Below are positions 53,361 through 61,445 of a DNA stretch of 64,000 nt, in pieces. This stretch comes from Hymenobacter siberiensis. Lineage in GTDB: Bacteria > Bacteroidota > Bacteroidia > Cytophagales > Hymenobacteraceae. The stretch lies in the NCBI RefSeq assembly GCF_018967865.2, contig NZ_JAHLZY020000001.1:4154001-4218000 (forward strand), given 5' to 3'. Position numbers and translations under genes: made by a program. The notes below the pieces were generated by a model. The model was not told the origin of the DNA and did no database searches. It saw only the letters and a list, made by a program, of their open reading frames with translations. Numbering within the stretch: the first letter of the stretch is position 1; the number at the start of each line of letters is the position of its first letter.

Positions 53361-53747
53361 CTATCCCAGAATCGGTACGGGCTGCTTGTGCTCATCCACG
53401 GCCACGAAGGTGAAGAGGCCCGTGACGGCCTTGTGGCGGTCTTCGCAATACATCTGCTCTACGAACAGCTCCACGCGCACTTTGAGGCTGGTGCGGCCGA
53501 CGTGCTCAATATTCGCCACCAATTCGACCAATGAGCCGCCGGGAATGGGGTGCGTGAAATCGACCCGCTCGGAGGAAACTGTGACCATTTTCAGGCGTGA
53601 AAAACGGGTGGCGGCGATGAAGGCCACCTCGTCCATGAGCATGAGCGTGGTGCCGCCGAAGAGGGTGTCGTAGTGGTTGGTAGTGTTGGGAAACACGGCT
53701 TTGAAGATGCGCGTTTCGGCGCGGGCAATACGGTCGGCAAGAAGCAT
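53361..53747 (-). CDS. Hotdog-fold acyl-CoA thioesterase
   Basis: A 128-residue acyl-CoA thioesterase of the YciA-like type, hydrolysing acyl-CoA to free acid and CoA. The active-site region is NTTNHYDTLFGGTTLMLMDEVAFIAATRF, with the family's N...FGG...MDE pattern, followed by TVSSERVDFTHPIPGGSLVELVANIEHVGRTSLKVRVELFVE. The frame is open to 53900, but that part is GC-rich and low complexity, so the ATG at 53747 (MLLADRIARAETRI) is taken as start. The upstream region on the same strand contains a cobalamin riboswitch. Confidence 0.92.
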   Translation of the reverse strand: MLLADRIARAETRIFKAVFPNTTNHYDTLFGGTTLMLMDEVAFIAATRFSRLKMVTVSSERVDFTHPIPGGSLVELVANIEHVGRTSLKVRVELFVEQMYCEDRHKAVTGLFTFVAVDEHKQPVPILG

Positions 53748-53835
53748 GCGGAGCAGGAAAAGAGGTGAAAAACGGCCTCCGTTTGCATTCAAGCCCACTA
53801 TGCCAAAGCCCGCCACCGGCCGCACGCCACCCCGG

Positions 53836-53852
53836 CCGCGCCCTGGGCGCGG
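53836..53852 (-). other. GC-rich hairpin between riboswitch and thioesterase
   Basis: CCGCGCCC T GGGCGCGG, a perfect 8-bp stem without T-run. A candidate expression platform for the riboswitch upstream, or only local structure. Confidence 0.4.
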
Positions 53853-53904
53853 CGGCACGGCACCGCCGATGCCAGCCCCAAAGCGCGAGGGCAGCATCAC
53901 TCGG

Positions 53905-54105
53905 CGGCCGGCAGGTCTCCTGACTTATTTCGGGTGGGCCCCGTCCTTCTCAGCCCGGTTTCGGCGGGCCAATGGACTTGCAATGGGGCTCACCGGCTCC
54001 GACCATCGGGGCCGGGAAATTCACAGTAGCGCGTCTGTTCGGGAGTTGCACCCGATTCCCTTTTAATCTTTACCCCGGCCAAAGCCCGGGTGAAAAACCG
54101 TCCGC
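53905..54105 (-). promoter_or_regulatory. Cobalamin (B12) riboswitch
   Basis: On the minus strand the consensus elements occur in order: GGGAATCGGGTGCAACTCCCGAACAGACGCGCTACTGTGAA (given here in part: GGGAATCGGGTGCAA, then ACTGTGAA), a variable stem region, and the B12 box GTCAGGAGACCTGCC at 53910-53924. A -7 box TACCTTTG (54140-54147) lies just upstream on the same strand, so it is likely a transcribed leader. The first gene downstream is the acyl-CoA thioesterase, not a recognisable B12 gene. Confidence 0.9.
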
Positions 54106-54139
54106 TGATTGAAGGAAATCAAACCGAGAACCAACGGGG

Positions 54140-54147
54140 CAAAGGTA
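54140..54147 (-). promoter_or_regulatory. -7 box TACCTTTG of the riboswitch transcript
   Basis: Perfect TAnnTTTG match on the minus strand, about 35 nt upstream of the riboswitch. No clear -33. Confidence 0.5.
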
Positions 54148-54198
54148 CGCCGTGAGCGGCGGGCCGCTGATTAACGCAAATAAAAGAACGTCACGCCC

Positions 54199-55770
54199 CT
54201 ACTTCTCCGCCACTGGCGGCCCCTCGTTGCTCTTGCGCAACGGCAGCTCCGGCACAAACAGCGTGAGCACAAACCCACCCACTACCAGAAAAATATTGAA
54301 GAGGTAAACCCGGGAAATGGCTTTCGAAAATGCCGCCCGCACTGCCGGACTGGCGCTGGCCGTGGCAGCGGCCGAGGGCAGTGCCGGGCCGTCGGCCACT
54401 ACGGACGGGCGGGCGGTGGGGGCCTGCGCGGCCACCGGCAGGCTGTGCGTGAGGGTAAAGGTGAGCACCGCACCTAGTGCCGAGGCGGTGATGGCACCAC
54501 CAATCTGCCGGAAAAACTGGCTGGCCGAGGTGGCCTGGCCCATCAGTTCGGGAGCGGTGGCGTTTTGCACGGCCAGGGTGTAGAGGGGCATGGTGGGCCC
54601 GAGGCCTAGGCCGCAGATGGCCAGGTACAGCAGCACCTGGTGGTACTGCACGGTGGGCGGCATGGTGGCCAGCAGCGTGAGGCCCCCAAGCAACAGCACC
54701 AAGCCGCTCAGCATCCAGCGCTTGTAGTGGCCGAAGCGCGACACCATCTGGCCGGCCAGCAGCGAGCCCGACACCACGCCCAGCGACAGCGGAATGAGGC
54801 TGGCCCCGGCCCGCGTGGCCGACTCGCCCAGCACGTTCACCATAAACAGCGGCTCGAAAATGATGATGCCCAGAAACGCCCCGCCCATCAGAAAAAGCGC
54901 CGCATTGGCCGACCGGAACACCGGGTTTTTGAACAGGCTGAAGTTGAGAATCGGGTTTTCGTGCCGCAGGCTGCGCACCACAAACAGGCCCAGCGCCACC
55001 ACCGCCCAAGCCAGCATGCCCAGCGTGAGCGGAGCCGTCCAGGGGTAAAGAGTGCGGTTGAGCTGGAGGGCGATGACCAGCGGCCCCAACCCGGCCATGA
55101 GCAGCGCTGCCGAAATGAAGTCGAACGGCTTGGGCGCGGTGCGCGGGCGCAGCGGCGGCATCTGGGTAATGATGAACCAGAGGGCCACTAGGCCCAGCGG
55201 CAGGTTCACGTAGAACACTAGCCGCCAGCCCGCCACGCCGGGAATCAGCCCCGTGCCTTTATCGGTGAGAAACCCGCCCAGCAGCGGCCCCAGCACCGAC
55301 GACGTGCCGAATACCGCCCCCGTAAAACCCTGGTAACGCCCCCGCTCGGCCGGCGCAAACAAATCGGCAATGATGATGAAGGCCATGGCAAACAACCCCG
55401 CCCCACCAAACCCCTGAATGGCCCGGAAAACCACCAGCTGCGTCATGCCATCGCCCAGCAGCGGCAAGGTCCCAAACTCGCCCGCCAGCCCGCACAGCAT
55501 CGACCCAACCAGGAAAATACTCACCGCCACAATTTCAATCGTGCGCCGCGAGTACATATCAGCCAGCTTCCCATAAATGGGCACCAGCGCCGTGCTGGCC
55601 ACCAGGTAGGCCGTGGCCACCCATGTAAACCGGTCAAGCCCGTGCAAATCGGCCACGATGCGCGGCAGCGCGGTGCTCACAATAGTTTGGTCGAGCGCCC
55701 CCAAAAACATGGCCAGCAGAATACCAGCTAAGGTGAGCATCTTCTGGCGGTGGGTGAGGGCTTCGGTCAA
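54199..55770 (-). CDS. DHA2-family MFS drug:proton antiporter
   Basis: A 523-residue exporter of the EmrB/QacA (DHA2) type with 14 predicted helices. Diagnostic motifs: LDQTIVSTALPRIVADL in helix 1 (LDxTIVNVALP motif), GKLADMYSRRT between helices 2 and 3, PLLGGFLTDKGTGLIPGVAGWRLVFYVNLPLGL, and the membrane segments to the end. It extrudes hydrophobic drugs or metabolites; the substrate is unknown. Starts at ATG 55770. The SDR gene is 40 bp upstream on the same strand, so these may be co-transcribed. The riboswitch promoter lies just beyond its 3' end. Confidence 0.94.
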   Translation of the reverse strand: MTEALTHRQKMLTLAGILLAMFLGALDQTIVSTALPRIVADLHGLDRFTWVATAYLVASTALVPIYGKLADMYSRRTIEIVAVSIFLVGSMLCGLAGEFGTLPLLGDGMTQLVVFRAIQGFGGAGLFAMAFIIIADLFAPAERGRYQGFTGAVFGTSSVLGPLLGGFLTDKGTGLIPGVAGWRLVFYVNLPLGLVALWFIITQMPPLRPRTAPKPFDFISAALLMAGLGPLVIALQLNRTLYPWTAPLTLGMLAWAVVALGLFVVRSLRHENPILNFSLFKNPVFRSANAALFLMGGAFLGIIIFEPLFMVNVLGESATRAGASLIPLSLGVVSGSLLAGQMVSRFGHYKRWMLSGLVLLLGGLTLLATMPPTVQYHQVLLYLAICGLGLGPTMPLYTLAVQNATAPELMGQATSASQFFRQIGGAITASALGAVLTFTLTHSLPVAAQAPTARPSVVADGPALPSAAATASASPAVRAAFSKAISRVYLFNIFLVVGGFVLTLFVPELPLRKSNEGPPVAEK

Positions 55771-55810
55771 AGCTTTGGGAATTTGATGGATTCACTGAAC
55801 GTCAGGCAGA

Positions 55811-56602
55811 TTATAACAACGAGCGAATCCACCCGCCATCCACCGGCACGGAGGTACCGGTGATGTAGCTAGCCCGCTCCGAGCACAGGAAGGCCGCAAG
55901 CGCGGCGAACTCGCGGGGCTCGCCCAGCCGGCGCATGGGAATTTCCTGCTCCCAGCGGGCCGTAGCCTCGGCGGCCGAAATGCCCTCGCGGGCGGCCGTG
56001 GCATCGGCCAGGCCCACTACGCGCTCGGTGCGGGTGTAGCCGGGCAGAATGTTGTTTACGGTGATGCCCTGCGCTGCCACCTCCGTGGCCAACGTGCGGG
56101 CCATGCCCGTTACGGCCGCCCGCAGGCTATTGGACAACATCAGGTTGGCCACCGGCTGCTTCACCGAGATGGACGTGATGTTGAGGATGCGGCCCCAGCC
56201 CTGGGCTTTCATGCCGGGCAGCACGGCGCGGGTCAGCTCCACCACGCTGGTGAGGAGCAGGTGGGTGGCAGCCTGCCACTGCTCGGCGCTCAGCGTATCG
56301 AAGGTGCCAGCGGGCGGGCCGCCGGCGTTGGTCACCAGGATATCGATGCGGCCAAAACGGGCCAGGCCGGCTTCCACGAGGCGGGCCACGGCGGCGGGGT
56401 CGGCCACGTCGGTGGCCAAGCCCAGCACGGGTACGCCGTGGGCGGCTTCGATGGCGGCGCAGGTTTCCTGCAGCGCCGCATCGTGGCGGGCACAGAGGAT
56501 GAGCGACGCGCCTTCGGCGGCCAGCTCTTCGGCCACGGCGCGGCCAAGGCCCTGGCTAGCGGCAGCTACCAGGGCAATTTTTCCTTTTATTCCGAGGTCC
56601 AT
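55811..56602 (-). CDS. SDR-family protein lacking the Tyr-Lys pair
   Basis: A 263-residue Rossmann-fold short-chain dehydrogenase/reductase-like protein, similar to FabG (3-oxoacyl-ACP reductase). The cofactor motif is AAASQGLGRAVAEEL near residue 13 and ILVTNAGGPPAG is the NNAG-type motif; SITSISV carries the usual serine. The canonical YxxxK appears to be replaced: the segment LMLSNSLRAAV has Ser and Arg at the expected positions. This pattern occurs in an atypical SDR subgroup and casts doubt on reductase activity. It lies between the DHA2 transporter and a cupin gene on the same strand, possibly a small operon. Start ATG 56602. Confidence 0.88.
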   Translation of the reverse strand: MDLGIKGKIALVAAASQGLGRAVAEELAAEGASLILCARHDAALQETCAAIEAAHGVPVLGLATDVADPAAVARLVEAGLARFGRIDILVTNAGGPPAGTFDTLSAEQWQAATHLLLTSVVELTRAVLPGMKAQGWGRILNITSISVKQPVANLMLSNSLRAAVTGMARTLATEVAAQGITVNNILPGYTRTERVVGLADATAAREGISAAEATARWEQEIPMRRLGEPREFAALAAFLCSERASYITGTSVPVDGGWIRSLL

Positions 56603-56609
56603 AATCGGG

Positions 56610-56987
56610 CTATTTCAGGCGCAGATAATCATCCGATTTATCCAACCAGTCCTGGCGGGGCGGGCTGAAAATATCCACATCAAGCGTGTCTTCGATGGCC
56701 TCGGCCTTGTGCCAGACATTGGACGGAATGTGCAGCACCTCGCCTACGCCAACTACGATGGGCTCGGCATCTTCGGAACCAATCCAGAAGCGGAGCGCGC
56801 CTTCCAGGATGTAGGTAATCTGCTCGTTGTGGTGCTGGTGCAGGGGCACGATGCAGCCTTTTTTGAGGTAAACGTGGGCCAGCATCATCTTGTCGCCCGT
56901 GATGAGGCGGCGCGAAAGCTGGTCGGTCACCTGCTCTTTGGGCATGTCGTCCCAGGTGTATTTGGTGACTGTTTGGGGGTTTTCCAT
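56610..56987 (-). CDS. Single-domain cupin protein
   Basis: A 125-residue cupin with the metal-binding motifs in place: HQHHNEQITYILEGALRFW (three His and a Glu, first motif) and PSNVWHKAEAIED (second motif with the last His). Such small cupins include isomerases, dioxygenases and sugar-binding sensors, and the sequence alone does not distinguish them. It starts at ATG 56987 and ends 7 bp before the SDR start on the same strand, so it is probably co-transcribed with the SDR and possibly with the DHA2 exporter. Confidence 0.9.
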   Translation of the reverse strand: MENPQTVTKYTWDDMPKEQVTDQLSRRLITGDKMMLAHVYLKKGCIVPLHQHHNEQITYILEGALRFWIGSEDAEPIVVGVGEVLHIPSNVWHKAEAIEDTLDVDIFSPPRQDWLDKSDDYLRLK

Positions 56988-57017
56988 TGGGTATGTGAAT
57001 TGAGTGGGATTTATTAG

Positions 57018-57129
57018 AACGTCATGCTGAGCAAGCGGAGCGCAGTCGAAGCATTTCTACCTCAATACTAACCTAAATGTTGGAATTAGTTGCGCGGTAG
57101 AGATGCTTCGGCAAGCTAAGCATGACGTT
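57018..57129. repeat. R1 palindrome (copy 11)
   Basis: AACGTCATGCTGAGC... and ...GCTAAGCATGACGTT arms; the left arm carries a CAAGCGGAGCGCAGTCGAAGC insertion, so the copy is slightly scrambled relative to others. Upstream of the cupin gene. Confidence 0.88.
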
Positions 57130-57160
57130 TCTTCCGGCTTTCACTTATCACTTAGAAAGC

Positions 57161-58330
57161 CTACACCCGCACCCGGCTCGCCACCGCCGACACGCACAGC
57201 CCCATCACGGCAATCAGCGCGAACGACACCCGCAAACTCGTTGCGCCCGCCACGAAGCCAATGACCGGCGGCCCCAGCAGGAACCCGAAAAAGCCAATCG
57301 TAGAAACTGCCGCCAGCGACATCCCGGCCGACATATGGGTCGACTTGCCCGCCGCCGAGTACACCAGCGGCACCACCGCCGACGTGCCGAAACCCACCAG
57401 CAAAAAGCCCAGCAGCGCCGTGGGCAGCGTGGGCCAGACCACGGCAATGCTCAGCCCGGTGGCCGTGAGCAGGCCGCTGAGCTGAATCACACGCTTCGGC
57501 CCGAGGCGGTGAGCCAGCCAGTCGGCCCCGAAACGGCCCAGCGCCATGGTGCTCATAAAGGCCGTGTAGCCCGCGCCCACCCAGGCCTTGTCGGCCTGAA
57601 TAACCTTCTTGAAATACACCCCGCTCCAGTCGAACATGGCTCCCTCGCAGATGAGTGCGCAGAAGGCAATGGCCCCCAGGCCCAGCAGCTCCTTATCGGG
57701 CTTCACGAAGATGGGCTGGTCGGGGTCGACGCCCGAATCCTCGCGCACGATGTAGCCGGCGCTCACCACCAGTCCGGCCAGAATAAACAGGGAAATAAAA
57801 ATAAAATGCACACCCGGCGGCACCGCGTACCCAATCATAAACGAGCCCACGGCCGCCGCCACAAACCCCGCCAGGCTCCACAGTCCATGAAAGGAGGCCA
57901 TAATGGGCTTGTGCTTATAAAGCCGCTCCACGCCCACGGCCTGGGTATTCACCGAAATATTGGTGAGGTTGCCGCCCACGCCGAAGAGCACCAGGCACGG
58001 CAGCAGCTGCCAGAGGCTACTGGCCCAGCCCAGCCCCAGCAGCGCCGTGGCGTAGAGCACCACGCCCCACAGCACCACCCGGCGGCTGCCCTGCCTGGCC
58101 ACCAGCCAGCCCGCCAGCGGCAATGACGCCAGCTGCCCTAGCGGAATGGCCAGCAGCACGCCGCCCAGCGCCGCCTCCGAAATGCCCATTGCCTGCTGCA
58201 CGCTCGGAATGCGCGACGCCCAGCTGGCAAAGCACAGGCCCAACAGGAAAAATAGTACCCCTACGGCCAAGCGGTGGGTTTTGCGGGAAATATAGCCGGT
58301 GGCCGGCGGTAGCGAAATCATGTTCATCAT
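57161..58330 (-). CDS. MFS transporter (YbjJ-like)
   Basis: A 389-residue major-facilitator protein with about 12 helices, of the YbjJ-like type. Recognisable parts: GLCFASWASRIPSVQQAMGISEAALGGVLLAIPLGQLASLPLAGWLVARQGSRRV is present in pieces (loop 2-3 ARQGSRR and ASRIPSVQ), ASFHGLWSLAGFVAAAVGSFMI, FDWSGVYFK, GRFGADWLAHRLGPKRV. Substrate unknown. Starts with ATG 58330 (or the Met one codon later). It is separated from the hydrolase pseudogene downstream of it in the coordinate sense by 211 bp that I could not annotate. Confidence 0.9.
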   Translation of the reverse strand: MMNMISLPPATGYISRKTHRLAVGVLFFLLGLCFASWASRIPSVQQAMGISEAALGGVLLAIPLGQLASLPLAGWLVARQGSRRVVLWGVVLYATALLGLGWASSLWQLLPCLVLFGVGGNLTNISVNTQAVGVERLYKHKPIMASFHGLWSLAGFVAAAVGSFMIGYAVPPGVHFIFISLFILAGLVVSAGYIVREDSGVDPDQPIFVKPDKELLGLGAIAFCALICEGAMFDWSGVYFKKVIQADKAWVGAGYTAFMSTMALGRFGADWLAHRLGPKRVIQLSGLLTATGLSIAVVWPTLPTALLGFLLVGFGTSAVVPLVYSAAGKSTHMSAGMSLAAVSTIGFFGFLLGPPVIGFVAGATSLRVSFALIAVMGLCVSAVASRVRV

Positions 58331-58541
58331 CCGAATAGCGTAGCGGTAATCCGCCGGAACCGGGGTCCCGATTTCGGCAAATTACAAGCTTAGCCAACGC
58401 CGGCCAGCGCCGCGAAGTTGCCTGTATTATAAAAGCACAGTTTATACGCCAGCAAAACTTCCCGCCGGCGATTTACTGCAAAAATATTTGACAATCAGTG
58501 AATTGTTGCCAATTGATTGGCTTTGAAAACGGCCACTGCGA

Positions 58542-59339
58542 CTACTTCAGGAGCTTTGCCAGCTTCTGCTGATACTGTGGGTTGTCGGTCATGCCGTTGT
58601 GGCGCGCGCCGGGCAGCACAATGAGCTTGTCGGTGGGCTTGAGCAACGCTTTCAGCCGCAACGTCGAGTTGTAGTCAATCACCTCGTCGCGGTCGCCATG
58701 AAACGGCACGATGGGCGGACGCACCCGGCCAATCAACTCATTGGTGGCCATGGGGTAGCGCAAAACGAGGGCCGGCACAAACGGATAAAGCCGCGCCGCC
58801 ATGTCGCGCATGCTAAAGTACGGAGCCTGCAAAATCAGCAGCTTCGGGTGGCGGCGGGCGGCCAGCCAGGTGGCCGGCCCGGTACCAAGGGAGTAGCCCA
58901 GCACAATGGTACGGTTTTCGGGGTATTCGGGCCGCAGCTGCTGATACACAATATCCACATCGGCCAGCATCTGGGCCTGGTTTGTGATGGTACCACCGCT
59001 TTTGCCATAGCCCCGGTAGTCGAGCAGGAACACATCGTAGTGCAACGCAGTGTAGGTGGCAGCCGCGTTACACTAGCTGTCGAGCGCGCCGCCATTGCCA
59101 TGCAGGTAGAATATCAGGCCCTTGGAATCAGGCGCTTTGAAAAGCAGGCCGTGCAGTTGGGTGCCATCGGCAGCGGTCGTCCACCGCTCCTCAAACGGGC
59201 CGGGAAAACGAAACTGATAGCCGGCCGGCAAGTGCGTGGGGGCAAACAGCAGCTTTTCCTGCTTGAAATACAGTGCCCCGCACAGCAGTAAGTACAGCGC
59301 CACCACCACGCTAAGCACAATAAGCACAACTTTCATCAT
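58542..59339 (-). pseudogene. Alpha/beta hydrolase interrupted by an amber codon
   Basis: One reading frame of about 265 codons with an in-frame TAG at 59073-59075. The first part has an N-terminal membrane anchor (MMKVVLIVLSVVVALYLLLCG), FAPTHLPAGY, and LIFYLHGNGGALDS up to the TAG. The second part continues in the same frame with DVFLLDYRGYGKSGG, the nucleophile elbow LGYSLGTGPATWLAA, an acid in FHGDRDEVIDY and a final His in LPGARHNGMTD. The TAG follows GGALDS, where related proteins as I recall carry Trp-Gly, so a TGG to TAG change is again likely. An upstream TACCTTGG box near the start suggests a formerly active promoter. Without suppression the catalytic part is not made from this start. 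Confidence 0.82.
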
Positions 59340-59411
59340 CAGCGGGCTGCTTTCTATGGAAGCACTTGCCTTCGGGGCCGCCAAGGTAAAACCCGTTGGC
59401 CCAAAAACCTT

Positions 59412-60458
59412 TTACCCCCCAATCGTGGCCATGCTCTCGAAGCTGAGCTGGTGCAACGGCCGCTGCCGCTCGGCCTCGAAGCCGTTGGCCGCCCGGTAGC
59501 GGAACGCAGCCGACAGCGCCGCCACAATTTCCGCATCCGAAGCGCCGCCGCGCAGCAGGGCGCGGGTATCGAGCACGCCCTGGTCGTAGAGGCAGGTTTT
59601 GATACCGCCTTCGGCCGTGAGGCGCAGGCGGTTGCAGGTGCCGCAGAAGGTGCGCGAGTAGGCCGCAATGATGCCCACCGTGCCCCGGTGCCCGGCCATG
59701 CGGTATTCCGAGGCCGTGGCCCCGGCCGGCATGGCCACGGGCGTCAGCTCGCCGAAATGGGCCTCCAGGTGCTGGCGGATGCGAATGTGGTTCCAGGGCA
59801 GCGAGGCAGGGCCGGCGGCGTGGCTGCCACCGTTGAAGGGCATTTCTTCGATGAAGCGCACATCCACGGGCAGGTCGCGGCTAAGGGCGGCCAGCGGAAT
59901 GAGGTCGTCGATGTTCTGGCCGTCCATCACCACAGCGTTGATTTTCAGCTGAATGCCGGCCTCCAGCAGGGCGTGAAAGGTTTCCATCACCTTGGGCAAC
60001 TCGTCGCGCCGCGTTATCTGGAAGAACCGCTCGCGGTCCAGCGTATCGAGGCTGAGATTCACGGCCTTCACGCCCAGGCGGGCCAGGACCGGCACGTGCG
60101 GCGCGGTAAGCACGCCATTGGTGGTCAGGCTGATATCATCGATGCCGGGCAGCTGGGCCAGCTGCTCCATGAACGGTACCAGGTCGCGCCGCACGAAGGG
60201 CTCGCCGCCCGTCAGGCGCACTTTGCGCACGCCCAAGCCGGCCAGCAGGCCCGTAAGGCGCAGCATTTCCTCGTAGCTCAGCAGCTCGTGCTTGGGCATG
60301 TACTTAATGCCTTCTTCGGGCATGCAGTAGAAGCAGCGCAGGTTGCAGCGGTCCGTCACGGCCAGGCGCAGGTATTCCAGCGGCCGGCCATGCTGGTCGA
60401 AAAGGGGCGTAACGGCCGGCGCGGCCGGCGAGAGTAGGGATGGAAGCACGTTTATCAC
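59412..60458 (-). CDS. moaA: GTP 3',8-cyclase MoaA
   Basis: Radical SAM enzyme catalysing the first step of molybdenum cofactor synthesis: it converts GTP to 3',8-cyclo-7,8-dihydro-GTP. The 348-residue protein has the N-terminal cluster motif Cys38, Cys42, Cys45 (CNLRCFYCMPEEG), the SAM region LTGGEPFVRRD, and the C-terminal second cluster FCGTCNRLRLTAEGGIKTCLY. It ends in the required Gly-Gly (ATIGG). There is no ATG near the start; a GTG at 60458 is chosen over a TTG one codon earlier. It is divergent from moaD/moaE. Confidence 0.96.
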   Translation of the reverse strand: MINVLPSLLSPAAPAVTPLFDQHGRPLEYLRLAVTDRCNLRCFYCMPEEGIKYMPKHELLSYEEMLRLTGLLAGLGVRKVRLTGGEPFVRRDLVPFMEQLAQLPGIDDISLTTNGVLTAPHVPVLARLGVKAVNLSLDTLDRERFFQITRRDELPKVMETFHALLEAGIQLKINAVVMDGQNIDDLIPLAALSRDLPVDVRFIEEMPFNGGSHAAGPASLPWNHIRIRQHLEAHFGELTPVAMPAGATASEYRMAGHRGTVGIIAAYSRTFCGTCNRLRLTAEGGIKTCLYDQGVLDTRALLRGGASDAEIVAALSAAFRYRAANGFEAERQRPLHQLSFESMATIGG

Positions 60459-60587
60459 CAATTTTGTCCGGCTGTACGTAAGACTGCCGGCTTGTGGTAA
60501 ACCCCGGACGCAGGAAAGGTGTTCAGGCCACAGGCCGAAGCACTATCCGCAGCCGGTTTTCAACCCACAGAATTTAGGTCTAAAGAT

Positions 60588-60830
60588 ATGTCATTAAAAG
60601 TCGCCCTCTTCGGCATTACCCGCGAGATTGTGGGTACGTCCGTTATCGAGCTGCCGGCCCCCGCCCCCGCCACGGTGGGCGAGCTGCTGGCCGAAATGCG
60701 CCGCCAGTACCCCGCCCTGGGCGACCTGCGCAGCTGTGCTGTAGCCGTAAACAACGAGTATGCCGGCAACGACCAGCCCCTGCACACGGTGGACGAAATT
60801 GCCCTCATCCCGCCCGTAGCCGGTGGCTGA
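60588..60830 (+). CDS. moaD: Molybdopterin synthase sulfur carrier subunit MoaD
   Basis: Small ubiquitin-like carrier that donates sulfur to MoaE in molybdopterin synthesis. The 80-residue product fits the family and ends in the essential di-glycine (IPPVAGG). Other family parts: KVALFGITREIVG, TVGELLAEMRRQYP, DEIALIPPVAGG. The ATG at 60588 gives the usual length; the frame is open about 23 codons upstream. It precedes moaE, with a 75-bp palindrome between them. Confidence 0.95.
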   Translation: MSLKVALFGITREIVGTSVIELPAPAPATVGELLAEMRRQYPALGDLRSCAVAVNNEYAGNDQPLHTVDEIALIPPVAGG

Positions 60831-60832
60831 TG

Positions 60833-60907
60833 TAGCGCGGACTTTTAGTCCGCGCCTGAATAGTTTCCGCACCTTTTTCCCGAATCGCGGACTAAAAGTC
60901 CGCGCTA
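60833..60907. repeat. R2 palindrome between moaD and moaE
   Basis: TAGCGCGGACTTTTAGTCCGCG and CGCGGACTAAAAGTCCGCGCTA arms; related to 16859-16932. It starts 3 nt after the moaD stop codon and ends 9 nt before the moaE start codon. Confidence 0.9.
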
Positions 60908-60915
60908 CTGCCCAC

Positions 60916-61338
60916 ATGACCCCTCACCTCTCCATTACCGACCAGCCCATTGACATTGCCGCCGCTCTCGCAGCTGTGCAAACCGATACCGCCGGCGCAG
61001 TCAACTCCTTTGTCGGCACGGTGCGCAACCAGTCGGGCGGCCGACCGGTGCGCCGGCTGCACTACGAGTCTTACGACAGCATGGCGCTCACGCAACTGGG
61101 CCATGTGGTAGCGCAGGCCTACGAAAAGTGGCCCATGCTGCAGGAAGTGGCCGTGGTGCACCGCAAAGGCACGCTGGAGCTCGGCGATGTGGCCGTAGTA
61201 GTGGCAGTAGCCACGCCGCACCGCGCCGAGAGCTTCGCCGCCTGCCAGTTTATCATTGATACGCTGAAGCAGGTGGTCACCATCTGGAAGCGTGAGGAAT
61301 ATGAGGATGGCACGGAATGGGTGGCAGCGCACCCGTAA
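60916..61338 (+). CDS. moaE: Molybdopterin synthase catalytic subunit MoaE
   Basis: Catalytic half of molybdopterin synthase, which inserts two sulfurs into precursor Z (cPMP) to give the dithiolene. The 140-residue product carries AVNSFVGTVRNQSGGRPVRRLHYESYDSMA near the start, HRKGTLELGDVAVVVAVATPHRAESFAACQFIID, and KREEYEDGTEWVA with the conserved lysine. The ATG at 60916 is chosen; the open frame upstream overlaps the R2 repeat. Moa-type genes in this window: moaA divergent, moaD just upstream. The mobA gene closes the region. Confidence 0.96.
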   Translation: MTPHLSITDQPIDIAAALAAVQTDTAGAVNSFVGTVRNQSGGRPVRRLHYESYDSMALTQLGHVVAQAYEKWPMLQEVAVVHRKGTLELGDVAVVVAVATPHRAESFAACQFIIDTLKQVVTIWKREEYEDGTEWVAAHP

Positions 61339-61353
61339 GGAATCTTTAGAAGT

Positions 61354-61393
61354 AAAGATGCCCGGCTTCTTTCCAGAAGCCGGGCATCTTTTT
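61354..61393. terminator. Terminator after moaE
   Basis: AAAGATGCCCGGCTTCT and AGAAGCCGGGCATCTTT pair perfectly (17 bp, 4-nt loop), followed by TT; it lies between the convergent moaE and outer-membrane barrel genes. Confidence 0.9.
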
Positions 61394-61400
61394 GGTATCG

Positions 61401-61435
61401 CGCCGGTCGGACCGCCTAGGGCGGTCCGACCGGCG
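61401..61435. repeat. R8 short palindrome
   Basis: CGCCGGTCGGACCGCC and GGCGGTCCGACCGGCG are perfect over 16 bp with a 3-nt spacer (TAG). It follows the moaE terminator and ends 11 bp before the stop codon of the barrel gene. Confidence 0.88.
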
Positions 61436-61445
61436 TACGCGGCTC

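Noticed and set aside
53748..53900. N-terminal extension of the thioesterase or a small gene after the riboswitch
   Set aside because: Open frame is GC-rich low complexity without family resemblance; thioesterase homologues begin at the ATG at 53747.
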